Source: a bacterium | GTDB lineage: Bacteria > Cyanobacteriota > Vampirovibrionia > Gastranaerophilales > Gastranaerophilaceae | Assembly: GCA_017541565.1 (NCBI GenBank) | Contig: JAFXYU010000162.1 | Coordinates: 1 to 18,638 of the forward strand | DNA: 18,638 nucleotides | Reading direction: 5' to 3' | Shown: positions 1 to 8,651 of the stretch, piece by piece | How positions within the stretch are numbered: position 1 is the stretch's first letter | Layout of the letters: the number at the start of each line of letters is the position of its first letter | Notes under the pieces: model-generated | What the model was told of the DNA's origin: nothing | Seen by the model: the letters and a program-made list of their open reading frames with translations, nothing else | Database searches by the model: none | Translations under genes and position numbers: made by a program

Positions 1-692
1 CTGTCTGCACGCAAATCTTCATCACGGAAGCATTTTGCGATTTGGTAATATCTTTCAATACCGCCAACCATTAAAAGTTGTTTGAAAATTTGCGGTGATT
101 GCGGAAGCGCAAAGAATTTTCCCGGTTGAACTCTTGAAGGAACGAGGTAGTCACGCGCGCCTTCCGGAGTTGTTTTAATCAAAATAGGAGTTTCTACTTC
201 CAAAAATTCTTTGTTATTCAAGTAATTTCTTACAGCCTGAACGATATTGTGTCTGACTTTCAGGTTGTTAAGCATTTTTTCGTTTCTGATGTCAAGATAA
301 CGATATTTAAGACGAACATCTTCCGAAACGTTTTCATCATCCAATACAAACGGAAGAACTTTTGATTCCGATAATATATTTACCGCTTCCGGATACATTT
401 CAACCTGTCCTGTCGGGTATTTTTCGTTATAAGTTTCTTCCGGTCTTTTTGAAACCTTACCGTGAACCTGTATAACATATTCGCTTTTTACTTTTGAAAA
501 TATAGTGTGAACATCGGGGTTAACCTGAGGGTTCGCAACGAGTTGGAAAAATCCGCTTCTGTCACGAAGTTCTATAAATAAAATTCCGCCAAGGTCACGA
601 ACGGTTGATACCCAGCCGCACAATGTAATTTCTTCATTCAAATTGCTAAGATTCAATTCTCCGCAATTGTTAGTTTTCATGCTAGTCTTCAA
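1..692 (-). CDS. aspS: aspartate--tRNA ligase, N-terminal ~230 residues (3' end outside window)
   Basis: Charges tRNA(Asp) with aspartate in the cytoplasm. The N-terminal OB-fold anticodon-binding domain is clear (CGELN near the start, then CGWVSTVRDLGG and FIELRDRSG). It is followed by the class II catalytic entry VRLKYRYLDIRN, the block VETPIL.KTTPEGARDYLVPSR, FALPQSPQ (the aspartate-binding loop), and motif 2 CFRDEDLRADR, where the window cuts the gene. I chose the TTG at 692-690 because GGAG at 704-701 lies 8 nt upstream of it; the in-frame ATG at 680-678 (MKTNNCGEL) is the alternative and has poorer SD spacing. The residue after RD in WVSTVRDLGG is Leu. In characterised bacterial enzymes Leu here goes with discriminating AspRS and His with the non-discriminating type, so I infer a discriminating enzyme. 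It lies 97 nt downstream of the 107-aa gene with no visible terminator between, so co-transcription is possible. Confidence 0.94.
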   Translation of the reverse strand, partial: MKTSMKTNNCGELNLSNLNEEITLCGWVSTVRDLGGILFIELRDRSGFFQLVANPQVNPDVHTIFSKVKSEYVIQVHGKVSKRPEETYNEKYPTGQVEMYPEAVNILSESKVLPFVLDDENVSEDVRLKYRYLDIRNEKMLNNLKVRHNIVQAVRNYLNNKEFLEVETPILIKTTPEGARDYLVPSRVQPGKFFALPQSPQIFKQLLMVGGIERYYQIAKCFRDEDLRAD

Positions 693-789
693 TTTCTTAT
701 CTCCATTAATAGTATTTGCGAATAAATATTAGCAAAAACATGTTTTAAAGTAAAATAAGGGTTAAGAAATGTGATTTTATGTCGGTTAA

Positions 790-1113
790 TTATGCAGACA
801 ATGTTGAATAAACGCCTTCCATAACATTATAAAAATCTTCTTTGGGAAGGGTAGACATTGTTTTGAGTGCATAAGAAAGAATGCTGATTTTATCGTACCA
901 ACGTCTTGAATTGGAGAGTTTATATAAGCCGAAAACGCGGTCAATCCCGATACTTATTTCCTGTTCTTCGTCTTCTTCACGCATTTCTTTAATCTGTTTT
1001 ACGATAGTTGTTAAATCCCTTGAGAGCGCGCGACGCTTATTCTCGTCCAAGTCTTTAAGTAGACTGAGAGCCTTTTCAGTATTCTCATTAGAATCATACC
1101 AGCGTCTGTTCAT
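790..1113 (-). CDS. conserved-looking hypothetical protein with two RRWYD motifs, 107 aa
   Basis: I do not recognise a function. The ATG at 1113-1111 is chosen because a strong SD (GGAGAAGAGG, 1128-1119) sits 5 nt upstream; an in-frame TTG start 24 nt earlier would place the SD inside the gene. The protein is soluble, highly charged and probably helical. NRRWYDSNEN opens it, and a second RRWYDK occurs near residue 70 after a very acidic stretch (EMREEDEEQE). The two halves look like a loose repeat, each with RRWYD followed by a helix rich in Leu and Ala. There is no signal peptide, membrane segment or cysteine cluster. A -10 box at 1147-1142 would give a 22-nt leader containing the SD. The neighbours are uvrA upstream (91 nt) and aspS downstream, neither of which says much about its role. 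Confidence 0.78.
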   Translation of the reverse strand: MNRRWYDSNENTEKALSLLKDLDENKRRALSRDLTTIVKQIKEMREEDEEQEISIGIDRVFGLYKLSNSRRWYDKISILSYALKTMSTLPKEDFYNVMEGVYSTLSA

Positions 1114-1141
1114 CAAAACCTCTTCTCCAATACACAATTTT

Positions 1142-1147
1142 ATTATA
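1142..1147 (-). promoter_or_regulatory. putative -10 box (TATAAT) for the 107-aa gene
   Basis: A TATAAT on the minus strand would start RNA near 1135 and give a ~22-nt leader carrying the SD. No convincing -35 and no TG extension are visible, so this is weaker than the other promoters in the window. Confidence 0.45.
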
Positions 1148-1204
1148 TTCTCTCACACAGTAACAGTAATCATACATATGGAGGAAATTCCGCAAAAATA
1201 TTTC

Positions 1205-4027
1205 TTATTTCAGCATATTTTTCAGATATTGCCCCGTATATGATTTTGGATTTTTTGCAATTTCTTCCGGTGTACCGCAGGCAACGACTTCGCCTCCAAA
1301 ATCTCCGCCTTCCGGACCGAGGTCTATAATATAGTCTGCAATTTTGATTAAATCCAGGTTGTGTTCAATAATTAAGATTGTATTACCGTTGTCTGCAAGT
1401 TGTTGGAGGATTTTTATAAGTTTATCCAAATCGTACCAATGAAGTCCGACAGAGGGTTCATCCAAAAGATAAAGCGTTTTCCCCGTTGCCCGTTTGTTGA
1501 GTTCCGAGGCGAGTTTGATTCTCTGGGCTTCTCCACCCGAAAGTGTTGTCGCACTCTGACCTAATTTTATGTAATCCAATCCTACATCATTAAGAGTTTT
1601 CAGTTTGTTTGCAATTTGCGGGATGTTTTCGAAAAATTCGTACGCTTCTTTTACAGACATTTCCAAAACATCAGAAATTGTTTTTCCTTTGTATTTTACT
1701 TCCAGAGTTTCATTGTTGTACCGTTTTCCCTTGCACACATCGCACTTGACGTAGACGTCGGAGAGGAAATTCATTTCGATTTTGAGTACGCCGTCTCCCT
1801 GACACGCCTCACATCTTCCGCCTTTTACATTAAAACTGAATCTTCCGGGTTTGTAACCGCGCATTTTTGCTTCATTTGTCTTTGCGTAGAGTTCTCTTAT
1901 CGGAGTGAACACATCTGTATAAGTTGCGGGGTTTGATCTTGGAGTTCTTCCGATAGGTGATTGGTCAATGTCAATAATTTTATCAAGGTTTTCAAATCCC
2001 AAAATTTCCCCTACTCCTTGCGGTTTTGGTTTGTTTTTTCTTAATTTATGTATTGCGTACTCATAAATCAAATCCTGCATAAGCGTCGATTTACCCGAAC
2101 CTGAAACACCTGTTAAGACAACGATTTTACCGAGCGGAATATCCAAATCTATATTTTTAAGATTGTTGAGGTATGCGTTTCTAATCTGCAAATAGTTTCC
2201 GTTCCCTTCTCTTCTGGTTTTCGGAACAGGAATGTTCCATTCTCCCGAAAGGTATTTACCGGTAATTGAGTCTTTGCAGTCAATTAAATCTTCAACTCCG
2301 CCTTTGGCAATGATGTTTCCGCCGTGAAGTCCGGCTTTTGGTCCGATATCTACAATGTAATCAGCGTTTCTGATTGTGTCTTCATCGTGTTCGACAACAA
2401 TAAGCGAATTTCCCATATTTCTGAGTTTAAACAGAGTTTTTATAAGCCTTTCGTTATCTCTTTGGTGCAAACCGATTGACGGTTCATCAAGAACATACAA
2501 AACTCCTGACAATCCGCTTCCGATTTGGGTTGCAAGACGTATTCTTTGTGCTTCTCCGCCTGATAGTGTTCCTGCCATTCTTGCAAGGTCAAGATAACTT
2601 AAACCGACATCCATGAGAAATTTTAGCCTTGCACGGATTTCATCAAGAATTTGTTTTCCGATTTTTAGTTGAAAATCAGTTAGTGTCAGGTATAAATCCG
2701 TTATAAATTCGTGTTCTTTGTCAATCGACATTGTGCAAAATTCGTGGATATTTTTACCGTTAATTCTGACTGCGAGCGGGAATGGTTTAAGCCTTGCGCC
2801 TCCGCATTTTTCGCACGGAGTTGTTACCATATATTTTTCGATTTCTGCCTTCCAATATTCGCTTTCAATATTGTAATGTTTCATCAAAAACGGAATTACA
2901 CCGATAAATTTTTGCATGGAACTGCGGTAACGATGGCTTCCAAATTCTCTTATTCTCATTGGGATACGTTCATCCGAACCATACAAAATAATTTCCTGAT
3001 GCTCCTCGGGCATTTCGCCGAACGGGATTTCGTAATCCATATTGTAGGCTTCTTTGACGGCTCTCAGGACATCATCATAATATGACGTTGCCGACCTGCT
3101 CCACGGGTAGATTGCACCGTCTTTAATACTTTTTGAACGGTCAGGAACAACTAAATCAGGGTCAATTCTGAAATCCACACCGATACCGCCGCATCGGTCA
3201 CACGCTCCGTAGGGTGCATTAAATGAAAAAATCCTTGGTGTCAGTTCATCAAAACTCAAACCGCAGTCGGGGCAGGCAAGTTTTTCGCTGTATATTATTT
3301 CTTCTCCGCCCACAATATCAATGTTTGTTACTCCGTCCGCTTTTTTGAGTGCAATTTGGGCGGAATCCGCAATTCTTGATTTGGCTTCCGGTTTAACTAC
3401 AACACGGTCAATAACAACGGAAATAGTGTGAGCCTTTGTTTTTGCCAATTTTATATCATCTTCATCAAGGTTGTAGATTTCGCCGTCAACTTTTACACGC
3501 ACAAAACCTTCTTGTCTTAATTCGTCAAACAGAGATTGGTACTCGCCTTTTTTCCCTTTTATAATCGGTGCAAGAATCTGGATTTTTGTGCCCTCGGGAA
3601 GTTTTAGAATGCTCTCTACAATTTCATCAATTGTTTGAGGCTTAATCGGTTTTCCGCATTTAGGGCAAAAAGGAGTTCCGACTCTTGCATAGAGAAGCCT
3701 TAAATAATCATATATCTCAGTAACGGTTCCGACAGTTGAGCGCGGGTTGTTGCTGGTGGACTTTTGGTCAATAGAGATTGCGGGAGTAAGTCCGTCGATA
3801 TAATCTACATCAGGCTTGTCCATTTGACCCAAGAATTGGCGCGCATAAGTTGAAAGACTTTCTATATAACGCCTTTGACCTTCCGCAAAAATAGTATCAA
3901 AAGCAAGCGAACTTTTTCCTGAGCCGGAAACGCCCGTGAACACCACAAGTTCGTTCTTCGGAATTTCCAAAGATACATTTTTAAGATTATGTTCCCTCGC
4001 TCCTTTTATTGTAATCTTGTCTGTCAT
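1205..4027 (-). CDS. uvrA: excinuclease ABC subunit UvrA, 940 aa
   Basis: Damage-recognition ATPase of nucleotide excision repair; it loads UvrB on DNA lesions. The length equals that of E. coli UvrA. In order: Walker [10 protein letters not shown] (residues 32-40); CPKCG at 121-125; first structural zinc module C252/C255...C276/C279 (ACPDCG and ACDRCGG); first ABC signature [12 protein letters not shown] and Walker [14 protein letters not shown]; second Walker [10 protein letters not shown]; second zinc module (CEACQGDG...CDVCKGKR); second signature [12 protein letters not shown] and Walker [14 protein letters not shown]. Nothing is missing. The ATG at 4027 matches the family N-terminus ([14 protein letters not shown]) but has no SD. 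Instead a TATAAT ends exactly 6 nt before it, so the mRNA is probably leaderless. No recognisable LexA box is present. It lies 45 nt downstream of murF and is transcribed from its own promoter. Confidence 0.98.
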   Translation of the reverse strand: MTDKITIKGAREHNLKNVSLEIPKNELVVFTGVSGSGKSSLAFDTIFAEGQRRYIESLSTYARQFLGQMDKPDVDYIDGLTPAISIDQKSTSNNPRSTVGTVTEIYDYLRLLYARVGTPFCPKCGKPIKPQTIDEIVESILKLPEGTKIQILAPIIKGKKGEYQSLFDELRQEGFVRVKVDGEIYNLDEDDIKLAKTKAHTISVVIDRVVVKPEAKSRIADSAQIALKKADGVTNIDIVGGEEIIYSEKLACPDCGLSFDELTPRIFSFNAPYGACDRCGGIGVDFRIDPDLVVPDRSKSIKDGAIYPWSRSATSYYDDVLRAVKEAYNMDYEIPFGEMPEEHQEIILYGSDERIPMRIREFGSHRYRSSMQKFIGVIPFLMKHYNIESEYWKAEIEKYMVTTPCEKCGGARLKPFPLAVRINGKNIHEFCTMSIDKEHEFITDLYLTLTDFQLKIGKQILDEIRARLKFLMDVGLSYLDLARMAGTLSGGEAQRIRLATQIGSGLSGVLYVLDEPSIGLHQRDNERLIKTLFKLRNMGNSLIVVEHDEDTIRNADYIVDIGPKAGLHGGNIIAKGGVEDLIDCKDSITGKYLSGEWNIPVPKTRREGNGNYLQIRNAYLNNLKNIDLDIPLGKIVVLTGVSGSGKSTLMQDLIYEYAIHKLRKNKPKPQGVGEILGFENLDKIIDIDQSPIGRTPRSNPATYTDVFTPIRELYAKTNEAKMRGYKPGRFSFNVKGGRCEACQGDGVLKIEMNFLSDVYVKCDVCKGKRYNNETLEVKYKGKTISDVLEMSVKEAYEFFENIPQIANKLKTLNDVGLDYIKLGQSATTLSGGEAQRIKLASELNKRATGKTLYLLDEPSVGLHWYDLDKLIKILQQLADNGNTILIIEHNLDLIKIADYIIDLGPEGGDFGGEVVACGTPEEIAKNPKSYTGQYLKNMLK

Positions 4028-4033
4028 AACAAG

Positions 4034-4063
4034 ATTATAACATTAATATTTCACCAAGGACAA
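4034..4063 (-). promoter_or_regulatory. uvrA promoter, predicted leaderless start
   Basis: On the minus strand: -35 TTGTCC (4063-4058), an 18-nt spacer, then an extended -10 TGTTATAAT with TATAAT at 4039-4034. Six nucleotides (CTTGTT) follow and then the ATG, so the predicted +1 is the A of the AUG. Confidence 0.7.
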
Positions 4064-4072
4064 TTTCTTCGC

Positions 4073-5386
4073 CTAAATCCCGAGTGCTTCTATAATTTTC
4101 TCAAATTTCATACTGCGCGAGGCTTTGAGGAAAAGTTTTTTGTTTTTGGAAACATTTTCTTTTATGTAATTTATCGCACTGTCAATAGTTTCAAAATGAG
4201 TGGAAACACAGTTTTTGATGTTATCAGTAATGTTTTTTGATAAAGTTCCGATTGAAATTACTACAGTATTAGGGTTTAAGTTCTTGTGATTATTAATATA
4301 TTCCCCGAGTTGAGCGTGATACTTAATCTCATTATCTCCCAACTCTCCCATATCTCCCAAAACCAGTGCATAATTGTCATAGAGTTCAAAAATCGTATCG
4401 ACAAAAGCGCGCATTGACTCAGGGTTGGCATTATAACTATCGTTGATAATCTCATAACCGCCGGCATTTACTGCTTCCCAGCGTTTTTCAATCGGGGCGT
4501 ATTTTTTTAGCCCTTGCTGAATTTCTTTTACCGTTAATCTTAATTTCAACCCTGTATTTATTGCACTCAGAGCGTTCTCAATGTTGTAATCTCCGCCAAC
4601 ATTGAGTTCGTATACATTTCCCTGATATTCAAACTTTGAATAATGAGTCGATTTTTCAAGGATTTTTACATCTTTTATTGAATAAAAAATCTTTTCGCCG
4701 TCAAATTCTACAGTCTTTCTGATTAGTTCATCATCGTGTGCAATAAAGACATTTCCGCGTTGATATTTTACAATTTCGCATTTCGCGCGGGCAATATTTT
4801 CTCTTGAACCTAATCTTCCTATGTGTGCAGTTCCGACGTTTGAAATTATTGTGATATCGGGTTCTGCGTATTTTGAAAGCAATTCTATTTCTCCGAGTCC
4901 TCTCATTCCCATCTCAAGAACAAGGACTTGGGTATCATCAGGCGCTTCAAAAACGGTTTGACAAAAACCGATTTCGTTATTGTGATTCAGTGGTGTTTTG
5001 AATGTTTTATATTTTTCGGAAAGAGTTGATGCAACCAACTCTTTTGTCGTAGTCTTTCCTGAACTTCCGGTAACAGCAACGACGGTAAAATTTTGTTTTC
5101 TTCTGCGGTAATTTGCAAGTTTCAGATACGCTTCCAAAGTATCGGGAACTTTTAACAAAAATCCGTTTTCATCTTGTTCGTTTGTACAAAAAGCACCGAC
5201 TGCACCTTTTTCGAGTGCTTGTGAAATAAATTTTTCCCCATCAAAAGTCGCGCCTTTTAGCGGCAGATAAAAATCACCCGTTTTGATTGTTCTCGTGTCT
5301 GTTGAAATAGTTACTTCTTTTTCAAAATCAAAAGTTCCGTTAAGAACTTTTGCACCTGTTGCTTCAATCAAATCTTTTATTTTCAT
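4073..5386 (-). CDS. murF: UDP-N-acetylmuramoyl-tripeptide--D-alanyl-D-alanine ligase MurF, 437 aa
   Basis: Adds D-Ala-D-Ala to UDP-MurNAc-tripeptide using ATP, the last cytoplasmic step in making the peptidoglycan pentapeptide precursor. An N-terminal uridine-binding domain (STDTRTIKTGDFYLPLKG, residues ~28-45) precedes the Mur-ligase ATP loop GSSGKTTTKE (107-116), TPLNHNNEIG, the conserved NVGTAHIGRLGS, and the C-terminal NDSYNANPESM and LGDMGELG motifs. These distinguish MurF from MurC, MurD and MurE. The ATG at 5386 is preceded by GAGGG with 4-nt spacing. An upstream in-frame TTG (5431) lies before the promoter's -10 and is rejected. It follows the response-regulator gene but has its own promoter and a direct repeat in the gap. 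Confidence 0.96.
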   Translation of the reverse strand: MKIKDLIEATGAKVLNGTFDFEKEVTISTDTRTIKTGDFYLPLKGATFDGEKFISQALEKGAVGAFCTNEQDENGFLLKVPDTLEAYLKLANYRRRKQNFTVVAVTGSSGKTTTKELVASTLSEKYKTFKTPLNHNNEIGFCQTVFEAPDDTQVLVLEMGMRGLGEIELLSKYAEPDITIISNVGTAHIGRLGSRENIARAKCEIVKYQRGNVFIAHDDELIRKTVEFDGEKIFYSIKDVKILEKSTHYSKFEYQGNVYELNVGGDYNIENALSAINTGLKLRLTVKEIQQGLKKYAPIEKRWEAVNAGGYEIINDSYNANPESMRAFVDTIFELYDNYALVLGDMGELGDNEIKYHAQLGEYINNHKNLNPNTVVISIGTLSKNITDNIKNCVSTHFETIDSAINYIKENVSKNKKLFLKASRSMKFEKIIEALGI

Positions 5387-5408
5387 AAAACCCTCATCGC
5401 TTAAAAGA

Positions 5409-5417
5409 ATTATAACA
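5409..5417 (-). promoter_or_regulatory. murF promoter, extended -10 (TGTTATAAT)
   Basis: TATAAT at 5414-5409 is preceded by TGT, an extended -10. The predicted +1 near 5402 gives a ~16-nt leader with SD GAGGG at 5395-5391. No good -35 is seen, as is usual for extended -10 promoters; the -35 area is occupied by the direct repeat. Confidence 0.65.
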
Positions 5418-5422
5418 CAAGG

Positions 5423-5456
5423 ATGTGCCAAAAAGTGTCTTAATGTGCTAAAAAGT
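5423..5456. repeat. 14-bp direct repeat, 20-bp period, upstream of the murF -10
   Basis: ATGTGCCAAAAAGT (5423-5436) and ATGTGCTAAAAAGT (5443-5456) differ at one base and are separated by 6 bp. The period of 20 bp puts both copies on about the same DNA face. The pair fills the space between the end of the response-regulator gene (overlapping its stop codon by 1 nt) and the murF -10, as an operator might. Confidence 0.7.
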
Positions 5457-6118
5457 TATACTAAGCCCTCTTTTAACGCTTTAACCGCTGCTTGAGTTCT
5501 GTCATCGACAACAAGTTTTTGAATAATGTTGCAAACATGGGCTTTTGCTGTATGTTCACTTATTGTAAGTGTTTTAGCAATCTCGCTGTTAGATTGACCG
5601 TCTACAACAAGTTTTAATACTTCGTATTCTCTTTGAGTGAGATTTGAGTGATTTTGTTTAAACGCACTTCGTGAGAGTTGACGTGACGGTATTACCCCGC
5701 AATTTTTGTCGCGGATAAACGGAACGACTTTAGGGTCAATCCACATTGCGCCTTCAAAGACCATCTTTATAACATACATGAGGTATTCGGTACTTATGTC
5801 TTTGATAACGTAAGCATTTGCTCCGGCGGCAAGCGAAGCATTCAATTCGCCTTCGTTAATGTGTGAAGTCAGCATGATTATTTTAATATTGTTGTTGTGT
5901 TCAAGTATTTGTTTTGCGGCATCAATTCCGGTAATATCGGAAAGTCCGATGTCCATAAGTATTATATCCGGCTTAATTAATTTTGCTTTTTCAACGGCTT
6001 CCTTACCGTTTACAGCCTGCCCGATTATTTCCAATTCGGGATAGTCATTGAAAAGTGCTTCAATCCCGATTCGCATAAGTTTTTGGTCTTCTACCAGCAG
6101 GATTTTTATATTTTTCAT
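5456..6118 (-). CDS. NarL/LuxR-type DNA-binding response regulator, 220 aa
   Basis: Two-component output protein. The receiver domain comprises residues 1-~120 with acidic pocket E10/D11, phosphoacceptor D56 (LMDIGL), switch residue T84 (MLTSH) and K106 (VIKD). The C-terminal LuxR-type helix-turn-helix (~155-212) starts LTQREYEVLKL and includes SNSEIAKTLTISEHTAKAH. I chose the ATG at 6118 (MKNIKILLVEDQ) because AAGGAG (6130-6125) lies 6 nt upstream; the in-frame ATG at 6142 would swallow this SD. No histidine kinase is in the window, so it is locally an orphan and its signal is unknown. A 102-nt gap separates it from the upstream TPR gene, with no clear terminator or strong promoter. Downstream is murF. 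Confidence 0.94.
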   Translation of the reverse strand: MKNIKILLVEDQKLMRIGIEALFNDYPELEIIGQAVNGKEAVEKAKLIKPDIILMDIGLSDITGIDAAKQILEHNNNIKIIMLTSHINEGELNASLAAGANAYVIKDISTEYLMYVIKMVFEGAMWIDPKVVPFIRDKNCGVIPSRQLSRSAFKQNHSNLTQREYEVLKLVVDGQSNSEIAKTLTISEHTAKAHVCNIIQKLVVDDRTQAAVKALKEGLV

Positions 6119-6220
6119 ATTTTTCTCCTTATTTTTCTCCATAGTTATCTTATGAAGTATGAAAGAGAAGTTAAATCGCTGAAAAAGTATAAAAATCGGG
6201 TATGATTAATGTTATTAAAC

Positions 6221-6685
6221 TTAGAAGTATTTTTTTAACATTTCCTGTACATCTATGATTTGTAAGTGGTTTTCAAGCATAGCCTGATTTCTGCCCTCGT
6301 ATGCTTCCGTATAATTGTCATTCAATTTTATTGCCATATTAAAATATTCGATTGCTGTATCAAGTTTATCAAGCATGTAATAGACAGTTCCAAGAAGGGT
6401 GTATTCTATTTCCTTTTTGGTTGAGTATTGCAGGGCAAGTTTGTAATAATTAATTGCTTCATCAAACCGTGCGTAATATTGTTCAATGCACCCAAGCCCG
6501 CGAAGTGTTACAGGATTGCGCGGTTCAAGTTGGAGTGCTTCCAGCAATGCTTCTTTGCCCGATATAAAATCATATTTATCGTAGGCTTTTTTTGCATTGC
6601 TAAGAAGTTCCATGAGTTTAAGTTTTGCATTTACTCTCTTGAAAAAATTTGCAATATAATATAAAAGATCTAATTCATCGGACAT
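6221..6685 (-). CDS. small TPR-repeat protein, 154 aa
   Basis: Tetratricopeptide-type helical repeat protein, presumably a protein-interaction scaffold; no enzyme motif. TPR units are visible from about residue 30: KAYDKYDFISGKEALLEALQLEPRN, then LRGLGCIEQYYARFDEAINYYKLAL, then YTLLGTVYYMLDKLDTAIEYFNMAIKLND. The N-terminus (LDLLYYIANFFKRVNAK) is an amphipathic helix without a signal peptide. The start is supported by AAGGAG 5 nt upstream. Only 9 nt separate it from the ACT-domain gene, so it is the last member of the TPR-recN-ACT-TPR operon. Specific function unknown. Confidence 0.88.
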   Translation of the reverse strand: MSDELDLLYYIANFFKRVNAKLKLMELLSNAKKAYDKYDFISGKEALLEALQLEPRNPVTLRGLGCIEQYYARFDEAINYYKLALQYSTKKEIEYTLLGTVYYMLDKLDTAIEYFNMAIKLNDNYTEAYEGRNQAMLENHLQIIDVQEMLKKYF

Positions 6686-6694
6686 CCGAACTCC

Positions 6695-6976
6695 TTAATT
6701 AATCGAGTGCATTTTTTCGAAAATACCTTTTTTCTGTACCCAAACTTCCAATTCCATTGAATTTCCCGCTTCAATTAAAATATTTTTTAATTCTTTAAAA
6801 TTGCGAACTGCGTTTGTGATGTCGCATAGCATAAACATTACGAAATGTCCCTGCATAAGAGTTTGTTTTACATCCTCAATATTCACACCTTCTTGGGCAA
6901 GTACAGATGATATTTTTGCAATGATACCGACTTTGTCTGTGCCTGAAACGGTTATAATGATTTTGTTTTCATCCAT
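6695..6976 (-). CDS. ACT-domain regulatory protein (UPF0237-like), 93 aa
   Basis: Short stand-alone ACT protein. The N-terminal IIITVSGTDKVGIIAKISSVLAQEGVNIEDVKQT is the typical beta-strand/helix ACT core, with the DKVGI...VNI pattern that binds small ligands, often amino acids. A second, less conserved half follows (MFMLCDI...NSMELEVWVQKK). The length matches the family of ~90-aa ACT proteins known from Gram-positive bacteria. The ligand is unknown. The ATG is preceded by AAAGGA with 9-nt spacing. It sits 21 nt after recN and 9 nt before the small TPR gene, probably in one transcript. Confidence 0.88.
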   Translation of the reverse strand: MDENKIIITVSGTDKVGIIAKISSVLAQEGVNIEDVKQTLMQGHFVMFMLCDITNAVRNFKELKNILIEAGNSMELEVWVQKKGIFEKMHSIN

Positions 6977-6997
6977 ATTTTAAATCCTTTCGTAAAT

Positions 6998-8650
6998 TTA
7001 TGTATTAACAAGCGTTTTTGCAAATCGCAGCGTTTCATCGCTTATTTCTCCGCCTGCTAACTCCGCAATTGCGTTCAGTTTATCTTCGCCAGTAAGAACT
7101 CTTATATCTACACTTGTTTTATTATCCTGAGTTTTTCTTACATATATGTGCCTGTCTGATTTTGAGGCTATTATCGCCTGATGGGTAATCATAATTACCT
7201 GCATGTATTGAGCAAGTTCTTTGACTTCATCCGCAACGGACTGCGAAGTTTTTCCCGAGATTCCGGTATCAATTTCGTCAAATATAACCGTATCAATGTT
7301 ATCACTTTGAGCGAAAATTGTTTTTATGGCAAGCATAACACGTGAAATTTCACCGCCTGATGCTACTTTGGCGAGCGGTTTTAATCCTTCGGAAACGTTT
7401 GTCGAAATCAGAAATTCAACTTTATCGGTTCCGTTTTGAGAGAGTTCCGTTTCTTCAAAAGATATTTCGAATTTAACCTTCGGCAGTTCAAGTTTTTCAA
7501 GTTTTTCCACAATTAGTGAAGAAAGAACATTTGCATAATTTTTTCTTTCTGCGGAAATATTTTTTGCAAGAACTTCCAATTCTTTCTTTTTGTTTTCAAT
7601 TTTGTTTTCCAACTCTTCAATATTTTGGGTTGAAAATTCAATTGAGTTCAGTTCCGTTCTGAATTTTTCACCTTCTTGTACTACATTTTCAAGACTTCCG
7701 CCGTATTTGCGCTTGAGTTTATCAAGCAGAAAGAGTCTTTCCTGAATGGAGTTTATTCTTTCTTCATCGTTTTCAAGAGAGGAGGAATAATCTCTAAGGA
7801 ATGAAGAAACATTTTTTAATTTTTCGATTGAATCAATAAGTTCGCTTTCGACATTTTCCAGAGAGTTGTCCATAGAATAGGCTTTGGCGAGGTTTGCTTT
7901 GATTTGGAAAAGTCCTTCAAGAATAGAAGAATCGTCACCGGAAATTGACCAGTAAGAAGAACCGGTCAAATCTTTCAATTTTTCAACGTTTTCAAGAACA
8001 CCGAGTTCATTAGTAAGTTTTTCATCCTCATTAATATCCGTAATTTCAGCATTGTCAATTTCTTCCGCTTGAAATCTCAAAAACTCTATCTGATCTTCAG
8101 TTTGATTTGCGTTATTCTTTGCTTCATCCAATTTTTTAATAAGTGCTTTGTATTCGCCAAATTCCCGCTTGTAATTACTCAGCATATTTTCGCAGGTATT
8201 TCTTGCATAAGAGTCCAAAAGTTCGATATGGTATTTTGGTTGCAAAAACGAATATGCCTGATGTTGGGAATGAATATCCAAAAACAGTTCCCGAAAACTT
8301 TTCATAAATTCCTGATTAACAAGCGAACCGTTTACTCTTGAACGAGCGCCGGTTTGTGTGATTTCTTTGGATAAAATGATTTCTTCGCCGAAACTTTCTA
8401 TTCCGTATTCTTCAAAAAGCGTTGTCAAATCTTGTTTTTTGTTAAGAATGGTTATTTCAATCAGTGCTTTTTCCGCTCCGGTTTTTATAACTTCTTTTCC
8501 TGCCTTTGCGCCAAAGGCAATATCAATTGCGTTTATGAGAATACTTTTCCCCGCTCCGGTTTCACCTGTTATGATATTCAACCCGTTCGCAAAGTCGAGT
8601 TCCAGTTCATCTATTAATATATAATTTTTTATTAAAATTTTCGATAGCAC
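6998..8650 (-). CDS. recN: DNA repair protein RecN, 550 aa
   Basis: SMC-like ATPase acting in recombinational repair of double-strand breaks. Walker A GETGAGKSI lies at residues 29-37; long coiled-coil arms occupy the middle (about 150-370, many Glu/Lys heptads); the C-terminal head has the signature ASGGEISRVMLA, Walker B VIFDEIDTGISG and the switch ITHQAIIAS. I chose GTG at 8650: the encoded start (LSKILIKNYILIDELEL) aligns with the family N-terminus and an AGGA lies 5 nt upstream. The in-frame TTG at 8668 would add six residues (MRNRNN). The GTG begins 1 nt after the stop codon of the TPR gene, so the two are translationally coupled. Confidence 0.96.
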   Translation of the reverse strand: MLSKILIKNYILIDELELDFANGLNIITGETGAGKSILINAIDIAFGAKAGKEVIKTGAEKALIEITILNKKQDLTTLFEEYGIESFGEEIILSKEITQTGARSRVNGSLVNQEFMKSFRELFLDIHSQHQAYSFLQPKYHIELLDSYARNTCENMLSNYKREFGEYKALIKKLDEAKNNANQTEDQIEFLRFQAEEIDNAEITDINEDEKLTNELGVLENVEKLKDLTGSSYWSISGDDSSILEGLFQIKANLAKAYSMDNSLENVESELIDSIEKLKNVSSFLRDYSSSLENDEERINSIQERLFLLDKLKRKYGGSLENVVQEGEKFRTELNSIEFSTQNIEELENKIENKKKELEVLAKNISAERKNYANVLSSLIVEKLEKLELPKVKFEISFEETELSQNGTDKVEFLISTNVSEGLKPLAKVASGGEISRVMLAIKTIFAQSDNIDTVIFDEIDTGISGKTSQSVADEVKELAQYMQVIMITHQAIIASKSDRHIYVRKTQDNKTSVDIRVLTGEDKLNAIAELAGGEISDETLRFAKTLVNT

Positions 8651-8651
8651 G

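Noticed and set aside
728..745. AAAACATGTTTT palindrome between the 107-aa gene and aspS, as a LexA or other operator
   Set aside because: It is simple AT-rich sequence that does not match a known LexA box, and I see no promoter aligned with it.
1205..4027. Several long plus-strand open frames opposite uvrA
   Set aside because: They lie entirely antisense to a fully conserved gene, have no SD or family motifs, and result from its codon pattern.
5387..5431. Upstream TTG start adding 15 residues to MurF
   Set aside because: It overlaps the TATAAT and lies upstream of the predicted transcription start; the ATG at 5386 has an SD and matches the family N-terminus.
6143..6220. Promoter or terminator between the small TPR gene and the response-regulator gene
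   Set aside because: TATACT and TAAGAT boxes exist but have no matching -35 or TG extension, and no hairpin with a T-tract is present; not strong enough to list.
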